Below, piece by piece: positions 24,609 through 33,246 of a stretch of DNA of 64,000 nucleotides. Position 1 is the first letter of the stretch, and each line of letters opens with the position of its first letter. The DNA is from UKL13-2 sp031414695 (GTDB lineage: Bacteria; Pseudomonadota; Gammaproteobacteria; Burkholderiales; Usitatibacteraceae), in the NCBI GenBank assembly GCA_031414695.1, contig JANNWG010000028.1, positions 37,559-101,558 of the forward strand, given 5' to 3'. Under the pieces are notes generated by a model. That model ran no database searches, had not been told where the DNA came from, and was given only the letters and a program-made list of their open reading frames with translations. The position numbers and the translations under genes were made by a program.

Positions 24609-26150
24609 ATGTCGCAAGATCATTTGATTATTTTTGACACCACTATGCGTGATGGTGAGCAAAGCCCTGGCGCGTCGATGACGAAAGAAGAAAAAGTTCG
24701 TATTGGTAAGCAGCTCGAAAAAATGAAGGTGGACGTGATCGAAGCTGGTTTTGCGGCGGCGAGCCAAGGTGATTTTGAGGCAATACATGCCGTCGCCACG
24801 GCGGTGAAAGATTCCACCGTGTGCTCGCTTGCAAGAGCGCAAGTCGCGGATATTCAAAAGGCAGGGGATGCGATTAAGCCTGCCGCGCGTGGTCGCATTC
24901 ATACCTTTATTGCCACATCCCCCATTCACATGCAGCACAAACTTCGCATGTCGCCCGATCAAGTATTGCAAGGGGCAATTGATGCGGTGACCTTTGCGCG
25001 CACTTTTACTGATGATGTTGAGTTCTCCGCAGAGGATGCGGTGCGTAGTGAGATGGATTTTTTATGTCGTGTATTTGAAGCGGTGATTAAGGCAGGCGCC
25101 ACCACCATAAACGTGCCAGACACAGTCGGCTATAGCGTGCCGGAATTGTGGGCGGAGCGATTTAAGACGCTGCTTGAGCGTGTGCCGAACGCGGATAAAG
25201 TTATTTGGTCAACGCACTGTCATAACGATTTAGGCATGGCAGTGGCGAATTCATTAGCCGCGGTGAAAGCCGGTGCACGACAAGTCGAATGCACGATCAA
25301 TGGCTTAGGAGAACGCGCAGGTAATGCGAGCTTAGAAGAAATCGTGATGGCGCTACGCACGCGCAAAGATTATTTTGGTGTTGAAACGCGTATAGACGCG
25401 ACCCAAATTGTGCCTGCGTCAAAATTGGTTTCCACCATCACCGGCTATCCGGTGCAGCCAAATAAAGCAGTGGTCGGGGCGAACGCTTTCGCGCATGAAT
25501 CTGGCATACATCAAGATGGCGTATTGAAACATCGTGAGACCTACGAAATCATGCGTGCGCAAGACGTAGGCTGGCATAACAATCGCCTCACACTAGGTAA
25601 ATTATCCGGACGTGCAGCGTTTCGTGAGCGTTTAAAAGAGATTGGTGTGGAATTAGAAAGTGAAGTCGCACTCAACGCCGCATTCAAAAAATTCAAAGAA
25701 TTAGCCGATAAAAAATCTGAAATTTTTGATGAAGATTTGCATGCCATTGTCTCTGATGAGGCGGTGACACCTGAGGTTGAGCAATACCATTTAATTTCAC
25801 TCACCGCTCACGTTGAGACAGGCGAGGCGCCTTATGCAAAACTTATCATTTCAGATCACGGTCGTGAAATTAAATGCGAAGCGCACGGCGCTGGTCCGGT
25901 CGATGCCACATTCAAAGCCTTAGAGACAGTGCTTAAAAGTGAATCGGAGTTGCTTCTGTACTCAGTTAATAACGTCACCGAAGGCACTGACAGTCAAGGT
26001 GAAGTGACAGTGCGCTTAACCAAAGGTGGCCGAGTGGTTAACGGCATCGGTGCCGACACGGATATTGTGATGGCATCCGCTAAAGCGTATTTAAATGCAC
26101 TGAATAAAATGACGACGACGTTTTCACGGCTGAATCCGCAGGCGGAGTAG
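24609..26150 (+). CDS. leuA: 2-isopropylmalate synthase
   Basis: 513 residues. It condenses acetyl-CoA with 2-oxoisovalerate, the first step of leucine synthesis. The DRE-TIM domain starts with IIFDTTMRDGEQSPGA and has the metal site STHCHNDLG; GLGERAGNASLEEI is also conserved. The C-terminal regulatory domain (about residues 390-510) ends in the region that binds leucine for feedback inhibition. TTTGGAG lies eight bases before the ATG. A Leu-rich small frame upstream may regulate it. Confidence 0.97.
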   Translation: MSQDHLIIFDTTMRDGEQSPGASMTKEEKVRIGKQLEKMKVDVIEAGFAAASQGDFEAIHAVATAVKDSTVCSLARAQVADIQKAGDAIKPAARGRIHTFIATSPIHMQHKLRMSPDQVLQGAIDAVTFARTFTDDVEFSAEDAVRSEMDFLCRVFEAVIKAGATTINVPDTVGYSVPELWAERFKTLLERVPNADKVIWSTHCHNDLGMAVANSLAAVKAGARQVECTINGLGERAGNASLEEIVMALRTRKDYFGVETRIDATQIVPASKLVSTITGYPVQPNKAVVGANAFAHESGIHQDGVLKHRETYEIMRAQDVGWHNNRLTLGKLSGRAAFRERLKEIGVELESEVALNAAFKKFKELADKKSEIFDEDLHAIVSDEAVTPEVEQYHLISLTAHVETGEAPYAKLIISDHGREIKCEAHGAGPVDATFKALETVLKSESELLLYSVNNVTEGTDSQGEVTVRLTKGGRVVNGIGADTDIVMASAKAYLNALNKMTTTFSRLNPQAE

Positions 26151-26166
26151 ACGTTGTTTTTTTTGC

Positions 26167-26236
26167 TAAAACGTCCGTTTGGCGGGCGTTTTGGAGCAAT
26201 ATTGCCTCAAAAGTACCGTAAATAGTGGACTTTTAA
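26167..26236. repeat. Dispersed palindromic repeat behind leuA
   Basis: Contains aaacgtccgtttggcgggcgtttt, a central gagcaatattgcctc and a complementary right half. It matches the family by layout and central motif. It lies between convergent leuA and cysC. Confidence 0.55.
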
Positions 26237-26261
26237 ATTGATGCCGCCGCCTTTAGGATGC

Positions 26262-26792
26262 CTATAGCAGACTTAATAGCGCTGTCACTGCCGCCTCAAC
26301 AGTCATTTGCGAAGTATCAATTGCGATAACGGCATCTGTCGGCGGTTCATATGCATCTGTGACGCCAGTAAATGTCTTCACTTCGCCGGTTCGTGCTTTT
26401 GCATATAGCCCTTTGACATCGCGCGCTTCACAGACAGAGAGCGGTGTGGAGACATGTACCAAAATAAATTGACCATTTGCCTCCACCAATGCACGTGCAT
26501 CACGCCGGGCGTTGTCAAAGGGTGCGATGGCAGCTGAAATCACGATACCGCCATGTTTAACGATTTCTGCCGCGACAAAGCCAATGCGGCGGATGTTTGT
26601 GTCGCGATCTGCACGTGAGAAGCCTAGATTACTCGATAAATGTGTTCTGACGACGTCGCCATCGAGTAGGGTCGTCGGTCGGTTGAGTTGTTTATATATG
26701 GCCGCTGCTAAGGCTTCTGCAAGCGTCGTTTTACCTGCCCCAGAAAGACCGGTGAAGAAAAAGCAGATGCCATGTTGAGTAGGATTTGTCAT
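26262..26792 (-). CDS. cysC: Adenylylsulfate kinase
   Basis: 176 residues. It phosphorylates APS to PAPS. The Walker A motif is GLSGAGKTT (residues about 14-22); LLDGDVVRTHL and RDTNIRRIGFVAAE fit the substrate site, and LYAKARTGEVKTFTGVTDAYEPP is the family's C-terminal motif. The active-site segment reads AIAPFDNAR, so the serine of the E. coli FISP motif is alanine, as in some SAT-kinase fusions. No cysD, cysN or other sulfate genes are nearby. Confidence 0.93.
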   Translation of the reverse strand: MTNPTQHGICFFFTGLSGAGKTTLAEALAAAIYKQLNRPTTLLDGDVVRTHLSSNLGFSRADRDTNIRRIGFVAAEIVKHGGIVISAAIAPFDNARRDARALVEANGQFILVHVSTPLSVCEARDVKGLYAKARTGEVKTFTGVTDAYEPPTDAVIAIDTSQMTVEAAVTALLSLL

Positions 26793-26883
26793 ACTGAATG
26801 CTAATCTTTAAACGTGAGTTACTTTTTTCTAGATGATAGCGTGCTGACTGTAATCTTGGTGACTGCTACAGAAAGTGTGCAAT

Positions 26884-26911
26884 AAAAAACCCCGCATTGG
26901 CGGGGTTTTTT
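26884..26911. terminator. Intrinsic terminator downstream of tonB
   Basis: Six A, stem CCCCGC-ATTG-GCGGGG (26890-26905), six T. It is symmetrical, so it can act on either strand. It separates the tonB operon from cysC on the minus strand. Confidence 0.9.
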
Positions 26912-26928
26912 ATTGCAGTTAAATCGAA

Positions 26929-27642
26929 TTAATCATCGCCTTCACCAGATAACTTGTAAGTAATATCCAGTTGGGCAACATAGCCTGCGGTGTCTGTCTC
27001 AAATGTACAAGAGCCAGCGTTAATCACACCAATTGCTGCACGGTCAAACACACGACGCGGATTAGAGTTAATGACTTCAACACTAACTGCCTTGCCGTCT
27101 GTACCAACGCGAATACCTAAGCGAACAGAACCTTCTTGCCCAGCACGGCGTGCCTCACGTGGAAATGAAGCTTGGAATGCTGCAGTACAAGCCTTCTTAT
27201 TTGTGATGGATCCAAAACCACGAGGCCCTGCAACGGCTGGTGGCCCTGGCGCTGGTGGTGCGGGTACATAGACTTGTTGAGGCGGTGGCGCTACAGCAAC
27301 AGCCGTAATGACTGGCGCCGATGTTGTTACTGGTGGCGCTACTTCTGGCGGCGGCACGTAAGTATCTGGCGGAGGCGGCGTATCTAGCTTTGGCTTAATG
27401 ATTGGTTCAGGCGGTGGCGGCGGTGGCGGAGGCGGCGGCGGTAGGATAACTTCTACGAGCGCAACTGGTGCAATTATTTTAATAATTTGTTGACCCGTTG
27501 AAGTTAACATTGCCCAAGCGGCAATCGCATGCAGCCCCACAACAATGGTGAGACCTGTCAGGTTCTTTTTTGGGCTACGCTGCTGCTCTGCCCAGCCGGA
27601 CATAACGATTGAGCCTTCGGTAGCTGACTTTGCTGCACTCAT
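26929..27642 (-). CDS. tonB: TonB energy transducer
   Basis: 237 residues: a short cytoplasmic N-terminus, one membrane helix (LTIVVGLHAIAAWAML), a long proline-rich periplasmic spacer with a run of 11 prolines, and a C-terminal TonB domain (about 150-237) with GSVRLGIRVGTDGKAVSVEV. It couples proton motive force through ExbB/ExbD to outer-membrane receptors. It is last in the exbB-exbD-exbD-tonB cluster, 172 bp after the second exbD. The two large receptors in this window are natural clients. Confidence 0.93.
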   Translation of the reverse strand: MSAAKSATEGSIVMSGWAEQQRSPKKNLTGLTIVVGLHAIAAWAMLTSTGQQIIKIIAPVALVEVILPPPPPPPPPPPEPIIKPKLDTPPPPDTYVPPPEVAPPVTTSAPVITAVAVAPPPQQVYVPAPPAPGPPAVAGPRGFGSITNKKACTAAFQASFPREARRAGQEGSVRLGIRVGTDGKAVSVEVINSNPRRVFDRAAIGVINAGSCTFETDTAGYVAQLDITYKLSGEGDD

Positions 27643-27814
27643 GTACTGGTCTCCACCTGTAATATTTCATATTGCCGCATTAGTCGAGCTGCGCGCATTG
27701 GATATTTATTATTCAAAATTTGCGTTGTCACAATTAACGTAAAGTTATCTGTAAGTGTAGTCATCACAGTTTCTATTTCAATTCAGTCAAACTAAATGTA
27801 CAGGAAATAAATAG

Positions 27815-28237
27815 TTAGCGAAATTGCTCGCTGCCAATGATGGCAAGCTTTGATAAACCACGGCGCTGCGAATTAGCCAAAACAAAAGCAACGTTGTCAT
27901 ATCGCGCAGCTTTATCTGGGCGAATCAATACGTTTGGTTGTGGATTGCGCTGGGAGGCTTCGACCATGTTGTTGTCAAGTGTAACTCTGTCGACAACTAA
28001 GCCATCCCAATAAATTACGCCTTGACGATCAATATCAACGCGCACTTCGAGAGGTTTTTCCTGCGTAGGAGGCGTGCCTACTGGCATTTCCATATTCACC
28101 GAGTGCAGCTGAATCGGAATGGTGATAATCAGCATAATGATGAGCACCAACATGACGTCGATCAAAGGCGTTGTGTTGATATCCATGATCGGTTCCGCTT
28201 CAGAATTTCCACTATCTGTACCAATATTCATGCCCAT
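27815..28237 (-). CDS. exbD: ExbD-type biopolymer transport protein (second copy)
   Basis: 140 residues. The single N-terminal membrane helix follows INTTPLIDVMLVLIIML, with the conserved aspartate that carries protons. The C-terminal periplasmic domain includes NVLIRPDKAARYDNV. It is about 32% identical by eye to the neighbouring ExbD, so not a recent duplicate. Clusters with two exbD genes are known from Xanthomonas. Confidence 0.92.
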   Translation of the reverse strand: MGMNIGTDSGNSEAEPIMDINTTPLIDVMLVLIIMLIITIPIQLHSVNMEMPVGTPPTQEKPLEVRVDIDRQGVIYWDGLVVDRVTLDNNMVEASQRNPQPNVLIRPDKAARYDNVAFVLANSQRRGLSKLAIIGSEQFR

Positions 28238-28353
28238 ACTAGCTCTCCGGGGTTATGCTTGATTGCTTTGATTGTGCAATGAGGCCTAAATAAATAACAG
28301 CCGCTTTGCCTAACGCGTGTACTTACTTGCGTTATTGTCACGCCGATAAATGA

Positions 28354-28791
28354 CTAATTACTAGGGTCGGTCACAAACGAGACTTTAGTTAAGCCTACTT
28401 CTTGAATCGCCATAATTGCGCGGCCAATTGGCTCGTAAGATGTATTCATGTCGCCACGAATGTGAATTTCAGGTTGCGGCTTATCTTCTTTTTTCGCTTG
28501 ATCGCGTGCCCTACGCAATTTATTTTTTAAGTCTTCTGCGTCTTTAACAGGCGCATCGTAAAAATAAAGTTGACCCTTGATACCAACCGACAGCATGATA
28601 TTTTCAGGCTTGGTTTCGCGCAGCGCATTTTTTTCAAGTGGCAAATTGACTTTGACCGAAGTTGTCACCACCGGGATGGTGATAAGAAAAATAATCAACA
28701 ACACCAACATCACATCCACTAAGGGGGTGGTGTTGATGGTTGAATTTAGCGTCTCATCGCCGTCGCTATCGCCGCCAATTTGCATGCCCAT
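28354..28791 (-). CDS. exbD: ExbD-type biopolymer transport protein (first copy)
   Basis: 145 residues with the same plan: INTTPLVDVMLVLLIIFLITIP gives the helix with the conserved Asp, and PEIHIRGDMNTSYEPIGRAIMAIQ is the periplasmic domain. The start is nine bases beyond the exbB stop, so the two are co-translated. It forms the proton channel with ExbB. Confidence 0.93.
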   Translation of the reverse strand: MGMQIGGDSDGDETLNSTINTTPLVDVMLVLLIIFLITIPVVTTSVKVNLPLEKNALRETKPENIMLSVGIKGQLYFYDAPVKDAEDLKNKLRRARDQAKKEDKPQPEIHIRGDMNTSYEPIGRAIMAIQEVGLTKVSFVTDPSN

Positions 28792-28800
28792 GGTTGAGCC

Positions 28801-29664
28801 TTACTTCTTTACGTTAGCAGAGGCAAGCAATACAGCGTGTACGTCGGCACCGAATGCGCGCACTTGATCCATGCTGGTTTTGTTTCTACGTACAATGAAG
28901 TTGTAACCCAATACCGCTGGTACCGCAACGGCTAGACCGATGGCGGTCATGATTAGGGCTTCACCCACTGGGCCGGCAACTTTATCAATGGAGGCTTGGC
29001 CTGATACACCAATTTTGACGAGCGCATTGTAGATGCCCCAAACTGTACCAAACAAACCAACAAACGGCGCAGTTGAGCCAACAGTCGCTAAGAACGCCAT
29101 GCCATCGCCCATACGACTTTGCACATTATCAATCGCACGGCTAATGCCCATGGTGACCCAAGTAGAAAGGTCAATTTGCCCTAGCAAACCAGTGTGCTTT
29201 TGCGTTGCCTCTAAACCTTTTTCAGCGATGAATCGAAATGGGCTATCAGCTTTGAGTGCTTCAGCACCAGCTCGTACAGTACCTGCCGCCCAAAAATTAC
29301 CTTCCGCTTCTTTGGCTTGCTTAACGATTACTGATGCGCCCCACAGCTTGGTCGCAATAATGTACCAGCTGCCGATTGACATAATCACCATGATGGTCAG
29401 TGTGATTAACGTAACAATATCGCCGTGATCAATCATGGCGGCAATACCGAATGGATTTTCTTCAGCAGCGGTTTTCTTCTTCGCGGGCTCAGCTGGCTTG
29501 GCGCTTGCAGGCGGTGCTACTGGTGCAGCATCAGCTGGCTTTGCGGCATCAGCGGCGGCTGGAGTCGTCGGTGAAGAAGCAGTTTGTGCCCAAACATTGA
29601 CACTGACGCTGCCAAGAATAATAAATGTGGCACAAAACAAAATACGAGCAAGAATCATATGCAT
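28801..29664 (-). CDS. exbB: ExbB/TolQ-type proton channel protein
   Basis: 287 residues. A signal-like N-terminus (LFCATFIILGSVSV, then VWAQT) is followed by an Ala/Pro/Lys-rich stretch (residues about 28-70) and then the three-helix MotA/TolQ/ExbB core with ATVGSTAPFVGLFGTVWGIYNAL. The long Ala/Pro extension is common in betaproteobacterial ExbB. It is the first gene of the operon, energising TonB. Confidence 0.93.
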   Translation of the reverse strand: MHMILARILFCATFIILGSVSVNVWAQTASSPTTPAAADAAKPADAAPVAPPASAKPAEPAKKKTAAEENPFGIAAMIDHGDIVTLITLTIMVIMSIGSWYIIATKLWGASVIVKQAKEAEGNFWAAGTVRAGAEALKADSPFRFIAEKGLEATQKHTGLLGQIDLSTWVTMGISRAIDNVQSRMGDGMAFLATVGSTAPFVGLFGTVWGIYNALVKIGVSGQASIDKVAGPVGEALIMTAIGLAVAVPAVLGYNFIVRRNKTSMDQVRAFGADVHAVLLASANVKK

Positions 29665-29987
29665 AAAATCTCCAGTTAGCCGTCTTGAGCGGCTGCAATC
29701 TATAACAAAAACGCCGACGTCGTCGGCTCACCAAATCAAAACAAAGTATAAACCAAAGAAATGAATTTAGGGAACTGCAAATGTGCGGCAACGCTTAGTT
29801 AGCTGTGTTGTACTTTATAAAGCGTGACCTATGATGGTTACGTCTACAATCATTATGCATAGCGTATTGAAGATTCAAATTGCTAAAATGTAGACACTAA
29901 AACTACTTAACATTTGAACTACAATATTCAATATTGGTTTTTCAATTATCAATCGGCGCGACTAAACAACTTTTTTAAGAAAATTTT
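29665..29987. other. Divergent intergenic region upstream of exbB
   Basis: 323 bp, AT-rich. An inverted repeat GCCGAC-GTC-GTCGGC (29714-29728) lies about 50 bp from the exbB start and could be a regulatory site or RNA hairpin. Promoters for exbB and the gene at 29988 must lie here, but I cannot pin them. No Fur-box-like sequence was recognised. Confidence 0.35.
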
Positions 29988-30602
29988 ATGCAACCCAGCT
30001 CCATACTTGTTAAAACCGCCAAAGGGCTGGAAGAAATTGATAAACGCACTTATAAATTATCGGGCCGGCTGCGTGCTGTGATGTTTGTCATTGATGGGCA
30101 GCGCACTGTCGGCGCGCTGCTAGATCAAGCAGGCAATATGGCCCCACAACTTGAAGCACAATTAAAAGAATTATTGGGTCAAGGATTTATATCAGAGGTT
30201 TTGTCAGATGAGGAAGTCGCCGTTGTTGAAGCGGTAAATGTAAAGCCGGTCTTTGAACCATCAACAGTAATTAATACGCCGAAACCAAAACCGTCAGCTT
30301 CTATATTGGCGTCTTCTAGTGCAGCATCAAGCACCACCCCTAAGAAGCCAGATGCGCCTGCGGCACCAATAAAACGTGCACAGGAGCCAGTTGATATTGT
30401 AAAGGTGAGACTCAGTAAAATGCTTGCTGAGACAATGGGTATGCGCGCGATGTTTATTACTTCGCAACTCAATGGCTTGCAAACACACGAAGAGCTTGAG
30501 CGTTTTATTGATGACACTGCGCGCGCTAATGCGACGACAACTGGTGCGAAGTTAGCGGAAGAGTGGCGTTTTAAAGCGCGCGCCATTGCTGGTTTTGAGT
30601 AG
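29988..30602 (+). CDS. Conserved hypothetical protein with Ala/Pro linker
   Basis: 204 residues in two parts. The N-terminal domain of about 70 residues reads KTAKGLEEIDKRTYKLSGRLRAVMFVIDGQRTVGALLDQAG and looks like a small winged-helix fold. The C-terminal helical part contains MRAMFITSQLNGLQTHEELERFID. Between them is a low-complexity Ser/Pro/Lys linker. No signal peptide. This type is familiar as a hypothetical in betaproteobacteria, but no role is known to me. It is 58 bp upstream of the TPR genes on the same strand. Confidence 0.7.
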   Translation: MQPSSILVKTAKGLEEIDKRTYKLSGRLRAVMFVIDGQRTVGALLDQAGNMAPQLEAQLKELLGQGFISEVLSDEEVAVVEAVNVKPVFEPSTVINTPKPKPSASILASSSAASSTTPKKPDAPAAPIKRAQEPVDIVKVRLSKMLAETMGMRAMFITSQLNGLQTHEELERFIDDTARANATTTGAKLAEEWRFKARAIAGFE

Positions 30603-30660
30603 GTAGTTGATTCATGAGCAGCCCTTATTGTCGAGTTTAGTTTAGGATGTTTACGCTGCA

Positions 30661-31848
30661 ATGACCGAGTTGCCCCCTACCGCTGCAAATGCCCGTCACA
30701 TTGCGCAAGCGGGTATGGCGTTGCTGAAACGCGGCGACTACTATGCCGCAAGCGAGTATTTTGAGCGATTGATTCAGGCAGGCTTAGCGGATGCCTCTAT
30801 TTTTCACGCGCTTGCGCTTGCGCGCAAAAATCTTGATGAAATCGATAGTGCTTTTGCATGCGTTGAGCATTCGTTAAGATTAGAACCGAATAATTTTCAA
30901 TATCAGCTTTTAAAAGCTGACCTGCTCGCGCAAATAAATGACCATCGTGGCGCTTCAGCGTTCTATTTGTTAGCCGTTAGATGCGCTTCATCCCAACGTC
31001 TTTCGATGGCATTTGAGCAAGATATTGCACGTGCAAAATCGATGTGTGAATATTATGCAGAAAGACTTGAGTCACAAATCATGTCTAAACTTAGCGAAAG
31101 CGGCGTTGACATTTATCGCCAATTTCCAAGAGTCGCAGAGTCACTCGATATATTGTTTGGAAAAAAAACAGCTTATGTTCAAGAGCCACGCTATTTTTTT
31201 TATCCGGGCTTGGCAAATAGGTCATTTTTTGAAAGTAGTCAGTTTGAATGGATAACAGCGCTGGAGGCTAAAACAGAGGTCATTCGAGACGAGCTTACTG
31301 TGCTTTTGCGCGATCATCAAGCGTTTCAGCCATATGTTCAAAGTAACCAGAAAAGCCCGGCTAACTTACAAAATGGCATGTTGAACAATCCGGATTGGAG
31401 TGCTTTTTATATCTGGAAAAATGGCAAATTAGTTCACGAGAACGCATTGCGTTGCCCGCATACAGTAGAGGCGATTTCAAAAGTCCCGCTTGCAAACATC
31501 ACCAATAGATCACCGTCCGTGTTGTTTTCGCTGATGCGTCCTGGCGCACATATTCCTAAGCATAATGGCTTGATCAATACACGCCTGATAGCGCACCTAC
31601 CGATTATAGTTCCGGCTGGTTGTCGTTTTCGTGTTGGCAACGAAGTCAAAGAGTGGCAAGCTGGCAAGGTCTGGGTGTTTGATGACACAATTGAGCACGA
31701 AGCTTGGAATGCATCAGATCAAACAAGAGTCATTTTGTTATTCGAGATAAATCGACCTGATATTCCCGTTGAGGAGCAGTTGGCGATTAATAAAATATTT
31801 GAAGCTATCGACGAAAGTGCTGGTAATCCGCCTGATTGGGAAATATGA
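30661..31848 (+). CDS. TPR protein with aspartyl/asparaginyl beta-hydroxylase-like domain (first copy)
   Basis: 395 residues. The N-terminal third has tetratricopeptide-like helices (GMALLKRGDYYAASEYFERLIQAG and following). The C-terminal half matches the AspH-type hydroxylase fold: a histidine in HIPKHNG, RLIAHLPI, CRFRVGNEV and a second histidine in DDTIEHEAWN. These are the expected iron ligands for a 2-oxoglutarate oxygenase lacking the usual carboxylate. The substrate is unknown. Its stop overlaps the next gene's ATG, giving a tandem paralogous pair. Confidence 0.85.
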   Translation: MTELPPTAANARHIAQAGMALLKRGDYYAASEYFERLIQAGLADASIFHALALARKNLDEIDSAFACVEHSLRLEPNNFQYQLLKADLLAQINDHRGASAFYLLAVRCASSQRLSMAFEQDIARAKSMCEYYAERLESQIMSKLSESGVDIYRQFPRVAESLDILFGKKTAYVQEPRYFFYPGLANRSFFESSQFEWITALEAKTEVIRDELTVLLRDHQAFQPYVQSNQKSPANLQNGMLNNPDWSAFYIWKNGKLVHENALRCPHTVEAISKVPLANITNRSPSVLFSLMRPGAHIPKHNGLINTRLIAHLPIIVPAGCRFRVGNEVKEWQAGKVWVFDDTIEHEAWNASDQTRVILLFEINRPDIPVEEQLAINKIFEAIDESAGNPPDWEI

Positions 31849-33137
31849 GTAATGAAATAAATTCAAATGAAATTGCTCAATATGAAGCGCAAGCAACTCG
31901 CGCAGTAGATTCAGCCCAACATAATATTGCTATTCGCGCATGGGAAAAAATACTGTCTTTGGAGCCTAACCATGTGCCGACGTTAGCTAAGGTTGGTAAG
32001 TTTGCGATTGGATCAGGAGATTTTTTGTCTGCTCAGCGCGCGTTTCAGCGTATTGCAGAAATTGACCCAACCAATTCACAACATTGGGTAAATTTGGCTA
32101 TTGCATGTAAAGGCCTTAAGGACAATGTGGGTGAAGAGCTTGCAATTACAGCAGCATTGATGGTTGACCCGATGGATTTATTGTCACTTTTAATGCGTGG
32201 TTCAGTCCTAGAACGACAAGGAAAACGCAATAAGGCCGCTGCCGCATACGGCGCAGCAGCCACAGTTGCGCCGGCGTTTCATTTGTTGCATCCTGATTTG
32301 CGCCCCTCGCTTGAATATGCTATGCAATATAAGGATGCTTATGACCAAGAGTTTGCGTCATTTTTAGATCAGCATTTGCAAGTGCAATATGATAAGTACC
32401 ACGGCGAAAATTTAGCGCGGTTTAGAGAGTCAGTCGACATTATGGTTGGTCGAAAGCGCAGGTTTGACTCACAGTCAATGATGCAACATTACCCCGGGTT
32501 GTTACCGATAGCCTTTTTTGAACGTGATCAATTCCCTTGGCTAGATGGTTTTGAGGACGCCACTGAAAGTATTCGTAACGAATTCTTAAATGTTTTATCC
32601 GATGAGTCTGGTTTTGTACCGTACATTACATACCCAGCAGATGCACCCCTAAATCAATGGGCTGAATTAAATAATTCGCCTGATTGGAGTGCATTTCATT
32701 TGCTAAAGCAGGGTAAAGTAGTTGTAGAAAATGCGACAAAGTGTCCCAATACGATGCAATTGTTGACAACCGCGCCACAGCCTATTCAATTGGGTAGAAC
32801 GCCATCGGCGATGTTCTCCTTATTGAAACCAAATACGCACATCCCGCCGCATACAGGCGTATCAAACATTCGGCTAGTGACGCATTTGCCGTTAATTGTT
32901 CCGGAAAAGTGTCGGTTTCGTGTCGGCAACGAGGTAAGAGAGTGGGTTCCAGGCAAGGCATTGGTGTTTGATGACACCATTGAGCATGAAGCGATAAATG
33001 AAAGTGACAAACTTCGTGTGGTGCTGATTTTTGATGTGTGGCATCCAAGTTTGAGCTTGGCAGAGCGGGAGATGATTAGCGCCTTAGCCATTGGTAGCAA
33101 TCAATTTATAGGTGAAATTGAAGACGTTGGGCTTTAG
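31845..33137 (+). CDS. TPR protein with aspartyl/asparaginyl beta-hydroxylase-like domain (second copy)
   Basis: 430 residues, paralogous to the upstream gene. TPR-like helices cover about residues 15-150. The hydroxylase half has NNSPDWSAFHLLKQGKVV, HIPPHTGVSNIRLVTHLPL, CRFRVGNEVREW and DDTIEHEAIN. The ATG at 31845 overlaps the previous stop (ATGA), so the pair is translationally coupled. The neighbouring gene downstream is a TonB receptor; genes of this type often accompany receptors, but a functional link is inferred only. Confidence 0.85.
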   Translation: MSNEINSNEIAQYEAQATRAVDSAQHNIAIRAWEKILSLEPNHVPTLAKVGKFAIGSGDFLSAQRAFQRIAEIDPTNSQHWVNLAIACKGLKDNVGEELAITAALMVDPMDLLSLLMRGSVLERQGKRNKAAAAYGAAATVAPAFHLLHPDLRPSLEYAMQYKDAYDQEFASFLDQHLQVQYDKYHGENLARFRESVDIMVGRKRRFDSQSMMQHYPGLLPIAFFERDQFPWLDGFEDATESIRNEFLNVLSDESGFVPYITYPADAPLNQWAELNNSPDWSAFHLLKQGKVVVENATKCPNTMQLLTTAPQPIQLGRTPSAMFSLLKPNTHIPPHTGVSNIRLVTHLPLIVPEKCRFRVGNEVREWVPGKALVFDDTIEHEAINESDKLRVVLIFDVWHPSLSLAEREMISALAIGSNQFIGEIEDVGL

Positions 33138-33203
33138 CCATACAATTATGTTTTAGAGGCAGCATGTCATTTTTGATTGACATAAGTGAATTCAGAAACA
33201 AAA

Positions 33204-33229
33204 ACGGCGAGCCTAAGCTCGCCGTTTTT
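33204..33229. terminator. Bidirectional intrinsic terminator
   Basis: Stem ACGGCGAGC-CTAA-GCTCGCCGT with A-rich left and T-rich right flanks. It serves the hydroxylase gene on the plus strand and the receptor gene on the minus strand. Confidence 0.9.
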
Positions 33230-33246
33230 GTTAATGCAATACTGCC

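Noticed and set aside
24432..24971. 179-codon minus-strand frame opposite leuA
   Set aside because: It mostly overlaps leuA in antisense, lacks family sequence and has an atypical composition.
27400..27445. Repeated ggcggtggc sequence as a mini-satellite
   Set aside because: It encodes the proline run of TonB, which is normal for the family.
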